Assembly (NCBI RefSeq): GCF_000247815.1
Contig: NC_021673.1
Coordinates: 49,934,774-49,998,773 of the forward strand
Direction of reading: 5' to 3'
DNA: 64,000 nt
From: Ficedula albicollis
Lineage: Eukaryota > Chordata > Aves > Passeriformes > Muscicapidae
In this document: positions 54,301 through 64,000 of the stretch, one piece after another
How the letters are laid out: each line of letters starts with the position of its first letter
Numbering within the stretch: the stretch's first letter is position 1
Position numbers and translations under genes: made by a program
The notes under the pieces: generated by a model
What the model was told of the DNA's origin: nothing
Seen by the model: the letters and a program-made list of their open reading frames with translations, nothing else
Databases searched by the model: none

Positions 54301-55574
54301 AAACTACTTATTTGGTATATTAGTTAATATTCTTAGTTATTTTACTGATTGTCAGGTGTAGTCTTTTTTGGTGAAGCACACAACTTGCAAAACTGAATCT
54401 GTATTTAACCCACACAACCAGAGAAATTTAGGTTTTCAGGGTGCCACTTTATTTATACTTCTTTGAAAAGAGAACCTTTGTATTGCTGAGGTGTGTAGAC
54501 ATTTTCTGTTAATGTGAAAATTTCCTAGGTGTGTGTTAGCTGTTAATAATACCAGTGCTGCCTTTGGGCAGTCTCAAAGGCGTTCATGAACTTGAGCTCT
54601 TGTTTGTTTATTTATTAGGAGTGAGTGACTTAATGCCTTAGTGAATGGCATTCTTTAAAAGCACAAACAACCAGAATTCCTTCCTGGGAAGATTGCTGGA
54701 GAACAGGGTGCAGAACAACTGGGATCCAGAATTCACTCATGCTGGTCTGATGCTGGTGTGGTTCCAGTGTGGGAAAAAGTCCTGGTGTGAGGTCTGGAGG
54801 TCAGGGGCTGCTGCCATTCTGCACAGGCATGAGAGGCTTCATGAGCACAGAGCAGCAGTGATGTTTAGTTAGAGCAAAGCCCTGACAGACATCACTGTCC
54901 TCTCCTGCAGTTGTGGTCCCCAGTAGCCTTGAGTCACAGTCCCCATCTGTCCTCCTTCTTTTTGCCATGTCCAAATTTGAATCCTTCATTACTAGGAATA
55001 GAGAGAATAACAGTGCAGGTACAGCACTTCATGTGTTCAAAGCTCTTCACAAACATCAACTAATTAAGCCTCAGCAAGTCCTTATGAGGCAGATATTTAT
55101 TCCAGCTAAGTGTTTGTGTCTGCAATCAAGAATATGCTAGGCTTAATCCTCCTGTCAATCAGCCTAATTTATTTAAATGTCTAATGGTGTCGATTCCCTC
55201 AAGTAAGTTCTGTTTAAGAAAGGTTAGCCTGGGGAAGAGAATTATGCAGGGGAGGAAAACATTGCAAGAGGAAATCCTCAGCCAAGGAAAGGCAAGGAAA
55301 ACTGTCAGTGGTGGCTTTAAAAGCAGCTGGGGAGATGGGAGCTATTTTTTCATTGCTGAAAAGTATCTCCAAAGAGTCTTGAATAACCTAGCATTAAACC
55401 ATCAGCCTGTGTAAATAGGTTGGTCTCAAAAGGAGAAATTCAAAGAGAAAATCCCTAGTAGTAGCAATGAGTAGTAGTATCAGGAGAGCAGTGAGGGACT
55501 GATGGAGGCTACTCTGGGCATGAGTTCTGAGTCTCTCATCTGCAAGCTGCCCTCTGCATCTTGCAGGAGGCTGG
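51365..55574. other. Intergenic DNA, no gene recognised
   Basis: Unique AT-rich sequence with short A, T and (TA)n runs (for example around 54120-54200). No exon, RNA gene or named repeat was seen. Confidence 0.5.
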
Positions 55575-55640
55575 CATTTTGAAACTAGATGATTTTTAGA
55601 GGGCCCTTCTGACCCAAATCATTCTATGATTCTAACATTT
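55575..55640 (+). mobile_element. CR1 LINE 3' terminus remnant
   Basis: AACTAGATGATTTTTAGAGGGCC-type sequence followed by CTTCTGACCC and ATTCTATGATTCTAAC matches the last 60 bases of a CR1 with its ATTCTATG tail repeat. Confidence 0.75.
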
Positions 55641-57738
55641 CTTACTGTGGTATTGAATGGTAGTTGGTGTCCAAGTGTGCTGCAGCCCAGGTTGCCATGG
55701 GGGTGTGGAGAAGGGGAAAAAGTTAAAAATAGGAGACCTGAGCTGAGAAAGAGAGGTTGTGCTGTGGTCTTCTGTGCTATGGTCTCCTCCAGATATTTTC
55801 TGTGGAACTTCAGGGGACTAGAAAGTGTTTTAGGAAGTCACACTTCCATCTTCTTCCAAGGTAAGATTCCTGTGGCCTTCCTTATGGCCACTGGCAAGCC
55901 TGATCTTTAAAAGCTTAAGGAAAAGGATCCTGTCTTTTTCTCAGTCATCAACAATGGCTTGTGTTGATCAAGGCTAGAGTGGGACTGCTGTCTGTGCTGG
56001 AGTAAATGTTTCATCCTCCTTCACTGTCTGTGCCTTATTACAGAGCCATGTGTAAGCTACAAACACTTTCCAGACTGGGTCTTTCCTCCTAAGTCTCATT
56101 CCTTTCTGTGTGGCTTCAAGTGCATGCAAACCTTTATAGCTTGGGACATTGCTGCTGGAGAAATACTTCTGAGGACTGAGTTTTAGTGGTACTTTATATG
56201 AATATTTTAGCTACTTTTCTTACATGAGTGCTATGAGGTTTAACAAGGAGGTCTACAAAGACTGTTTAAAATATCTTCTGTGGAGCAGCATCCAGAGGCC
56301 TTCTTTGTTGTGATAGGGATGTATAATTAGAGTCTAAAGAGCAGCTTAGAAACAAACAAAACAAATCCAATGCCATTCTTGAAAATTTCACTACTGAAAG
56401 CAATCATTGTAGAAATCCACAGTGAAAGTAAATAGTAGATAATTTTTTTTTCAGTTGCTGCAAAGAAACCATCTTCTTGCCTGCATCCCTTTCTACAATC
56501 CGCAAACAGCTTTGAAAAAGAGATATAGTTTCAAGCTGACAATGAATGCAACATGAAATTCATTTCAGACAGAAAAAAAAATTGAAAAAGGATGTCTACA
56601 AGAGGACATGACTCAGAAAGCTGTATTAACTGGTGAAAAATGTTGCTTTGCATATTGAAACATCAAGAACATTTAGGTCAAAGTAAAATCCAATAATGTT
56701 ACTATGTTTTAAATACAGATGTTCCTTTCATGTTCACCCATTTCTTATGAACAAAGGAAGGGTGGTTTGAAACAAAAATAACTGAATATATTTCCAAAGA
56801 GCTTTAAGCACAAAACAGGTAATTTAGATGATGTTCATCAAACACCTACTAAACCTGGAAAAAAAGTATGTACACAGGTAGTATTACTCTAGGTTTCTAA
56901 TTAGCATGGACTTCAATTTTCAGTGTCTCTCAATAAAATTTGGCCCTTGCAACTTTAGGAAATGAAAGTGACACTACATTTTGTTACACAACATGTTCAT
57001 GCACGTGCACATATCTCATTTCTTCCAGTGATGCTGAATTGTCCCAGAAAATATACTGCTTGCAGTACAAAAAACTTGATTTTTCTATTAACCAAAATGA
57101 TAAAGGTTTACAGTGCTGTGGTGTCTTGAATTGTCTCTTGAAGTGAAGAGCCTTTTTGGTAATTTTGTCTTTGCTAAAGCAGCTTTGATATTTTAGCAAG
57201 AAAACACCTCTCGTGGTGTAGTTGTATTTAGGCAAAGTGACATCTAAAAGATAAAGAGAACAAGTATATGCTGGATATGTTCATGCCACGTATAGTATTT
57301 GTCATACCTATGGCTGCGTGACCTGCCAGCTGGTCCATCTGCAGATGAGAGAAAGTGCTCTTCCTAAACTTGTAAGGAAAATTAAAGTGGAAAGGACAGG
57401 AAGGCAAAAAGAAATCAGAGGAGGAAGAGAGGTGAAGGATTGTCTTAGCTAGCAGGAGGTATTTGCCATGGTTCACATGACCTATGAGCTAAAAATGACC
57501 TTGGGTGACCTGATCCTACACATCAGGCTGTGCTGCCAGGCTGGGCCCACAGGTGTTTGGTGTAGGCTGCTCTCTCCCAAATTAGCCATGTCTGACCCTT
57601 GCCTCCTTCATGTTCATGTTGTTGTGAGCTCTTTTTATTTGTTAATACTTCCAGCAGAGCAGGGGGGATGGATGGCTCCACCTATGGAGTATGAGGATCA
57701 GGACTGGGAGGGCAGCAGAGCATGGGCAGGGTGGCCTG
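55641..57738. other. Intergenic DNA, no gene recognised
   Basis: No recognisable features beyond chance ORFs. Confidence 0.5.
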
Positions 57739-57785
57739 GTTTGAAGGACAGGTGTCTGCCAATAAAGGCAGAAGCTCCCCGGAAG
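57739..57785. mobile_element. Possible short LTR fragment
   Basis: GGTTTGAAGGACAGGTGTCT followed by GCCAATAAAGGCAGAAGC resembles a motif that I associate with avian ERV LTRs. It is too short for a firm call. Confidence 0.3.
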
Positions 57786-60700
57786 CTGCTCCCGTCTATC
57801 CCTTTGTCTGGAGTCTCAAAAGGTCCTGGGTGTAACCCGACAGGCTCCATTAGCATGATGATGGGAAAAATTGTTTAAACTGACACAGTAAGAGAACAGA
57901 AACCCAACCACCAACATTAAGGTAACTGGTGTGTTCACTTGCCTGCTTGATAAGTTGTTTAGTTCCAGGCAGAGCATGACTTTCTTCAACCCTCTTCAAT
58001 TTTCCCTCTGATCCATTCAGCTCATATATAAAACCTCAGAACAGACAACTAAAAGCAATGGACCTTTCTTGTCCTTTGCACACAGGCCTCGAGGCATACC
58101 TACTGAGAATTATTTTTTATATGGACACATCTTTTTTCATCCTAATAGAAGTGTCCATTTCTTTTTCTTCCCAAAGATTTCCATCAACAGCCAATAGCAC
58201 TTGTATAAATTGCTTCCCACAGGGCTGTCTTCCTTGCCAGGACTGAATTGTTTAATGTATTCCTGCTTCAGGCAGCAGGAGGATGCACATAGAAATCCCA
58301 CAGTGCTCAGGGAGGTCCTCTCTGATGAGCATGCTCCAGGAAACCCAATAAGTGTGCAACTCCAGCCAAAGCCTATGAACAGTATATGGAAAAATACTCA
58401 TGAACACTTGTTAAATCCTCACTTTCAGGCCTCAGGATCATCAAGGCTTCAGAAAAACTTGCAGTGACCCTGTGAAACACACTGGATAGAAGTAAACTGA
58501 TAGTGAAGGGAGGGTAGAAAAAGGGAGGCGGTGGCCCATCACTGCCCAGGTCAGCAATACCAGACCTGTCTTGGCTTGCTGAGAGTGCAGAGAGCTGTGC
58601 AGGGAGAAGGGACAACTGCTGTGCAGTGCAGCATCTTTGGGATGCTGCTACTCACCCCCCATAGGCAGCAGAGCTGCTATCCTGGGAGGTGAGGTGCCAG
58701 AGGAGGAGTTAAGTGCCAGCTATAGTAAGACCATGGCTTGCTCTGTCAAAGCCTCTACAACCCTGCACACTCACCTGGGCCCAGCAAAACCCACCCTGTG
58801 GTTCTTCCCCCTTCTTCAACACACCTGTAACAAAGGATTTTTTAATTTGCTTGGTTTCATTCAATAAGCACACTAGGGTTTATACCGACCTTATCCATAC
58901 AGCTCTGGGCACAGCTATAGGCTTCTGATTTTACCTTCCCCTTCAAATATTTCAGTTTTATTACGGTTTCTGAGGGAAAGAGCCATGGCCGAGAAGGCCA
59001 CCGGGTGGTGCTCTTGGCACAGAAATGGGGGGCTTGGGATGCCACTCTCCACTCGGGATTGAGCTCTGTGCAAAGATTTGGGCTTGGCTGCAGCAATAAT
59101 TTTAAAATGAACTTTGACACCAACAGCTGTTCTTCTCCAGAGTGTACAAAATTTTCCCAATTTTGAAATTAGTCCTGAAAAAACATTTTAAATATAGACA
59201 TCGTCTTACAACGTCTCCCAAAGAGGAAAAAAAGACCAGTTTTGAAATGGGAATCTTCTTGACACCCCCTCAGCAAAGAGTGTGGTCTGGAGGATGGCTC
59301 TGATGATGCCTCGACTAGTGCACAAGAGAGGTCTGGGAGATCAGTTGTACTAGCATAGCTTTTGTTATGTGTACCAGAGCTGCCATGGGCAGTGGGTGTG
59401 GAAATTTGGTATTTTTATTTTAAGTCTCCCCAGGGGAAAAATGCAAAGATGTCTTCCTTCTGCCTGCTTTCCCGGGAAAACTCTCTAGTATTCTGGTCTC
59501 AAGAGTCTGCCCCGGGGGAGCTCATACACTGCCTGTCCTGGTGGGAAGTTCTCAGCGGGGATAGCCCTGTGCCAGTGCTCAGTTAGAGCCCTTGGGTGCC
59601 TCTGTGAGAGCTGAGCTGACACCTCGAATGTGGTTGCAAGTGTAGTCTTCTCTCCTTCTCCTACTGAGAATCCCCTAAGGCTTCCCTGCTGGAAACCTCT
59701 GCAGCCTTGTTTTTCTGGAATGGTTTCCTGTTGCAAACTGCGCCTGCAGAAGTAACCCTTTGGCAGCAAATTACACCCTGTGTTTTTCACAAGAGGCTAT
59801 TTTGGCCACTGTTTTGCCCTCACCTCCCATTCAGCTTGTCTGTTTTTGCGATGAAATCCAAGATTTGTGCCTATTGCTGAAATGAGTAAACTGTTGTCAG
59901 TGATGTCCCATCTGACACTGTCAGATACAAAGAAATATCCAGAGGTGAAAACAGGCGACAGTCTTGTGAGTCATGTCCCCAAGTGATTAACAGATTCAGG
60001 GTGGATGGAGGTGCTGGAGATAAAACGTGTTATTTTTTTTCTCTGTCTTATGGAGCAATGTGGGCTGTTTGCTTTTGTCTCAGTCAGAGCTGAGGAGCTT
60101 TATTCCTGTGCTATACTAAGGCTAACTGGTGCTGCTGGAGTTAAGACACTAGTCCTGGACCAGCCATTCCCTAGCAGCTGAAACTGCTGGGATAGGCAGG
60201 AATCAGCTGAAATTGGGGCTTGTTGCCAGGCAGAGTATCAAAGGAGGACTCGTGACCTCAGCAACTCCCTTTTCTCAGCTTTTTTTTTTTCTTTTCTGAT
60301 GTTTTATTTCTCCTCGGGGGAAGTACTGGATTTTTATAGCATTTTTCAAGTTCCTCTCAAGCTACTCAGCTTCTTCTCATGGTCTCCAGCATCCTCACAA
60401 GAAGGTGAGGCACATGGTAGAGCAAAGGCTTTTGAGGTGTTGTGAGCAATTCTCTTCCTGCTGGCAGCCCAGTACATGGTTACTATCTTTCATTTTGGGC
60501 ATGGCACAGATGCGGCAACAGCACTGGCCTCTCCAAATTACTGCAGGAAGCAGTATATTAAAAAATACACCTATATTAAAAATAATTATAATAATATGCC
60601 CCAATATTAAAAAAAAGACCACTGGTGCTACTGTTGTAACAGGTGACACTAAAAAATGCAAACACGACACCAGAATGAAACACTGGATTGTCTATGTGCA

Positions 60701-60973
60701 GCCATCCTTTAATGGCTCATGACTGCTCTTAACTGATGAACTGGTGGAGGACATACTGAGGGTGAAGCCATGGATATGATGGAAATGAAGGCCACTTTTG
60801 AAATAGCAAACCACAGTTAACCACAGGACAATGGGATAGCCAGCTCGGGCTAATTGAGCTCCTGCCTCAGGGTGGCCACGAGGGTCTGACTCATCCCCCC
60901 CCAGGGTACAAGGAGTAGTTTGTAGATGTAACACGCCATGCTAATATCATAGTCCCTATAGGTTGTATGCAAA
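57786..60973. other. Intergenic DNA, no gene recognised
   Basis: Mixed-composition sequence with several 60-100 codon open frames on both strands, none with a recognisable domain. Confidence 0.45.
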
Positions 60974-61290
60974 TGTTGTAGAATTTGTATCTTGTATTAG
61001 ATTGGTTAAATGAGAATTAGAATATTCATAATAGAAAAATATTTAAAGCTTTGTAAACAGGAAATCGCTCTCTTTTCTTCTCCTCTCTTCTCTCTTTTCT
61101 CTTTTCCTCTCTCTCTTCGCTCTCTCTCTCTCTTTCTCCCTCTTTGCCTTCTCCCCCTCCCCCCTCCTCTTTACCCCATTGCTCAAACCCACGTGTTGTT
61201 TTACTCTGGGCTGCTAAAGAGCAACCCTTTGTAAAACCCTCTGTTTCTTACCCACTTAATGAATGCTACAGTAACTTTTACCAAATACAG
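60974..61290 (+). mobile_element. Possible LTR-like element with pyrimidine-rich centre
   Basis: It starts TGTTGTAGAATTTGTATC, is A-rich, then has a long CT tract (61067-61177) and a tail with CACGTGTTGTTTTACTCTGG. The layout resembles some avian LTRs, but ends and target-site duplication are not resolved. Confidence 0.28.
61067..61177. repeat. Pyrimidine-rich (CT) tract
   Basis: About 110 bases of almost pure C/T with short TCTCTC repeats, interrupted by single G or A. Confidence 0.85.
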
Positions 61291-63815
61291 GTTTAATGAG
61301 CTTTGTCCCTATTCGTCTGTTGGATACAAAGACTCCGCGTGTACCCACAATGAACAGCCAGAGTCTGGCAACAAATGTATTTCTTTATTTCCAGAATGTA
61401 TTTGGAGATCCTCAGTTATTTAAATTTCACTTGCAATGTCCAGTAGAACAATTGCAACAAGCTCTGGTTCCTGATTCTTTGGGCCATGTCAGGAATTCTG
61501 CTGGGTTATTTTTCTCAGGTTTGAGACCTGATCACCCAAGTCATGGATTCCAGCCATTCCATTGATGCTGCAGGGCAGCATTGAGGGACAGACTGCAGGT
61601 CCCTGTGTGCAGGACTTGTGCTCTTGAGTCTGGCGTTTGAGCCTGTGTCAGAAATGGCCATCACTGGGCCTGTTGCAGTGCACTTTGCAAACGTATGGAT
61701 CTGATTTCAAGCCTGTTGAAATAAATACGAATTTTTATGATGCATGAAAATTCACTCTCCTTCTTGAGTTAAAATGACCTTCCTCTGGGGATGTCCTAAA
61801 AAATGGGCAGGACAAGGAGAAGTAGGAGATTGGTTCCTTCTATTATTTGAGAACAAGACTGTGGTGGGGTTGTTTACATAATGAGCCCATTAGTTTGGAA
61901 AGAGGGAAAAGAGAAGGAAGTGGCCTAGAAGGTGTTGTGGTGTGTGTGTTTGCAATACATCCTTTCACAAGAGGTCTCTGTTGCCTTTCAAAGCTCAGAG
62001 GAGATGAATTTGCTAATAAAAAGTTCAGCTGTGATGGAGCCCCTCTGCAGATTATTATTATTATTTATAAAAAATGGTTTGGATACATAAAATGGTGCCA
62101 GACTGGGACAGGGAAAATGTTTTTTGCACTCTACTCTGTTTTTATTTTCTTTTCGCAGACCATCTCTTTTAGCAGCTATACCGTTAGAATTGTTTGATTT
62201 CAAAATAAAATGGAATTGAAGTGATCATGCTTGGAAAAAAAATAGGTTATGGGATCTATAGACCCTCCCCTTCTTATAGGAGATCAAAACTTTCCAATTC
62301 TTGGGGTTAAGTGTACTATTCTGTTGCAACAACAATAACAGCAACAGCAATTAAAAAAAAAAAAGTCTTATTCCCAGAAACTTGAACTACCAAAATGAGT
62401 GTTGCTGGCTATGCAGAAGTTGAAACTTGTTTGGGTTGTAAATAGTTCCAGAAACACTGCTTGCTTTTCAAGTGCCTCTTGTGCTTTGCTGCTATTTGCA
62501 GCATGTGGCCAAAAGCAGAACCCAAGACCCTTGACCATCAACAGGTGGAAACCCTGCACCAGAAGGGGGTCTGATGTAGGAGTGAGGAAGTCAGAGGCAG
62601 GGATTTGTTACCTGAGGTAGACCACGGGCTGTAGGGCTCCTTACGGGTAGTTCTTTTTCTTGAGAACATGCTTGTCTCAAAAATAAGGGGTAAGCAAAGG
62701 AAGACAAAATTCTATGAAGGCACTAAGTAAAATGGAAATTAATTTTCTTTATGTTTTCTCTTCTCACCTCTAAGTGGAAGTTGGAGCCCTTGTTGTGCTG
62801 GCAGTGTCTGAAGGACAGAGCCCTGTGGGCACTGTCTGACACTGGGAAGTGCTCATGCCCCAGGCCCTGGGGGTGACCTGCTTCCCCTGTCAGAGGTGGT
62901 CACCGAGCTGACAAGGAGGTTTGCTTGGGGCTAGCATTGCTTTCTCTTCTCTGATGTGAGTTCTACAGCATTTGCTCTGTTTCCTTGGCACTGCTGGCTG
63001 TTTCTTAGTAAAAGGCACAAGATCTTGTGATTTCTAAACAGGAAAATCCTGTAGTGGGCATTAATAGCTGCCTGTGGATGTGGGATACTGTGTGTGCATA
63101 GGTGAGGGATTACACCAGTGGATAGTGGCATAAGTAAAGGGACACTCAGGTACTGAAAAGGATCATAATTCCTTTAACTTGGTGTTCTGGGTACTAAATG
63201 GGCTGACTTGTATTGTTGGTAAGTAATTTCCTTTAAAGTAGATTTCCTGTCTAAAACATACTTTTAACAAGAAATTATGCTCTGAAGATGCTCTTGAAAG
63301 AGTTTCAGAAGCTGTTCACATGCATAGCTTGAAGGAAAAAAATTACATTAAATGTAAAATGCTTTGCACATGTCAAAGAAAAGAAATGGCCAGAACTCTA
63401 TGAAACCAAGAAAAAAAAAGTGTTTGTTCTATAAGTGGTGGCTGCCTGGTCTGAATGTTCAGACCGAGAGAATGAGGGCGAATTTTCTAGATCCTGCTGT
63501 GAAGATTTTGTCCAAAAAGAGGTCATTTTGGCCCCTGAAAGTTTGTTAGTAGCTGACAGGTGTCAGGTGTGACCCTGTGTCTGTAAGTGGGCTTGGCAAT
63601 TTGTTGAGCATTTGTGTACACACATATCTGTGAGCAAGTAGTTTCTTTTGCTCACCACTGAAAGGTGGGTTTGATATCCAGCTTTATAGACCATGCATAG
63701 CATTCAGTTGTGTACAAGGAACACATTTTGGAGGGAAGCCTTTTGGAAAGACATTGGTTTTTTTCTAATGGAAGTGCCTCCAAGACTGTAGAGCTTTAGG
63801 CCTTAGCTTAATAAA
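61291..63815. other. Intergenic DNA, no gene recognised
   Basis: A small (ATT)n patch lies at about 62051-62066; otherwise unique sequence with chance ORFs. Confidence 0.5.
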
Positions 63816-63847
63816 GGAATAAACAAATTTTGGAATAAACAAATTTT
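63816..63847. repeat. 16-bp tandem duplication
   Basis: GGAATAAACAAATTTT occurs twice head to tail. Confidence 0.9.
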
Positions 63848-64000
63848 GTTGCAGTCCATTACCTGGGGCCTGGTTACATCCTTGAAGGACGCAGACAAGC
63901 TTCAGAAAACAAACCAGAGACTCCTGTGCTTTCTCAATGTTTATCTCTGCCCCTGTGTTGCAGACATTGCTTTGAGACAGCTTTCTCCTGCAGTTTGTTT

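Noticed and set aside
57468..57878. 136-codon ORF as a possible gene
   Set aside because: No recognisable domain, no splice structure, and part of it overlaps a possible LTR fragment.

Overview
The window is nuclear DNA from a bird. The evidence is a long CR1 LINE plus several CR1 fragments with typical avian 3' ends, solo LTRs of avian ERV type, intron-sparse AT-rich DNA, and one clear vertebrate gene: DCLK3 (doublecortin-like kinase 3), spliced and on the + strand. I cannot name the species. No bacterial-style operons, CRISPR arrays or novel defence or metabolic systems are present.

Layout. 1-8 kb: an antisense LTR with a doubled 195-bp block, a frameshifted intronless NDUFS5 retrocopy (2366-2768), and a decayed but nearly full-length CR1 LINE (about 2960-8010). 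The LINE keeps recognisable ORF1 (Cys-rich and SGNH-esterase regions) and ORF2 (endonuclease, reverse transcriptase, C-terminal) pieces. 8-16 kb: mostly unremarkable intergenic DNA with one probable LTR, two short tandem duplications and a CR1 3' end. 16.2-19.8 kb: a candidate first coding exon of DCLK3 (16248-16323), an 866-base C run, then a CpG-rich 1306-bp block present twice in direct tandem. 19.8-32 kb: probable DCLK3 intron 1, with an antisense CR1, an 84-bp tandem duplication and a solo LTR with a perfect 5-bp target-site duplication. 32-45 kb: DCLK3 exons 2-5. Exon 2 is large and carries the doublecortin domain, the charged linker and the kinase N-lobe. The 8.66-kb intron after it holds CR1 copies, an ERVL-type LTR and an ATAAAT array ending about 28 bp before exon 3. 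45-64 kb: 3' UTR candidates, then a region without a recognisable gene. It holds an exact-looking 858-bp tandem duplication, an antisense LTR, an 890-bp (TTGG)n array and a few repeat fragments.

With the candidate exon 1, the five DCLK3 exons join in phase into an open frame of 811 codons plus stop. The doublecortin domain (about residues 84-178) would bind tubulin or microtubules, and the C-terminal Ser/Thr kinase (about 518-775) keeps all core catalytic motifs.

Two cautions apply. Four pure C runs (298, 1339, 866 and 311 bases), all C on the + strand, interrupt or flank repeats and the GC-rich 5' end of DCLK3. They look like assembly-gap placeholders rather than biology. The near-identical tandem duplications could likewise be real or assembly duplicates. 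The most interesting biological observations are the NDUFS5 retrocopy (retrocopies are uncommon in birds), the DCLK3 exon-1 reconstruction, and the microsatellite placed against a kinase exon acceptor.
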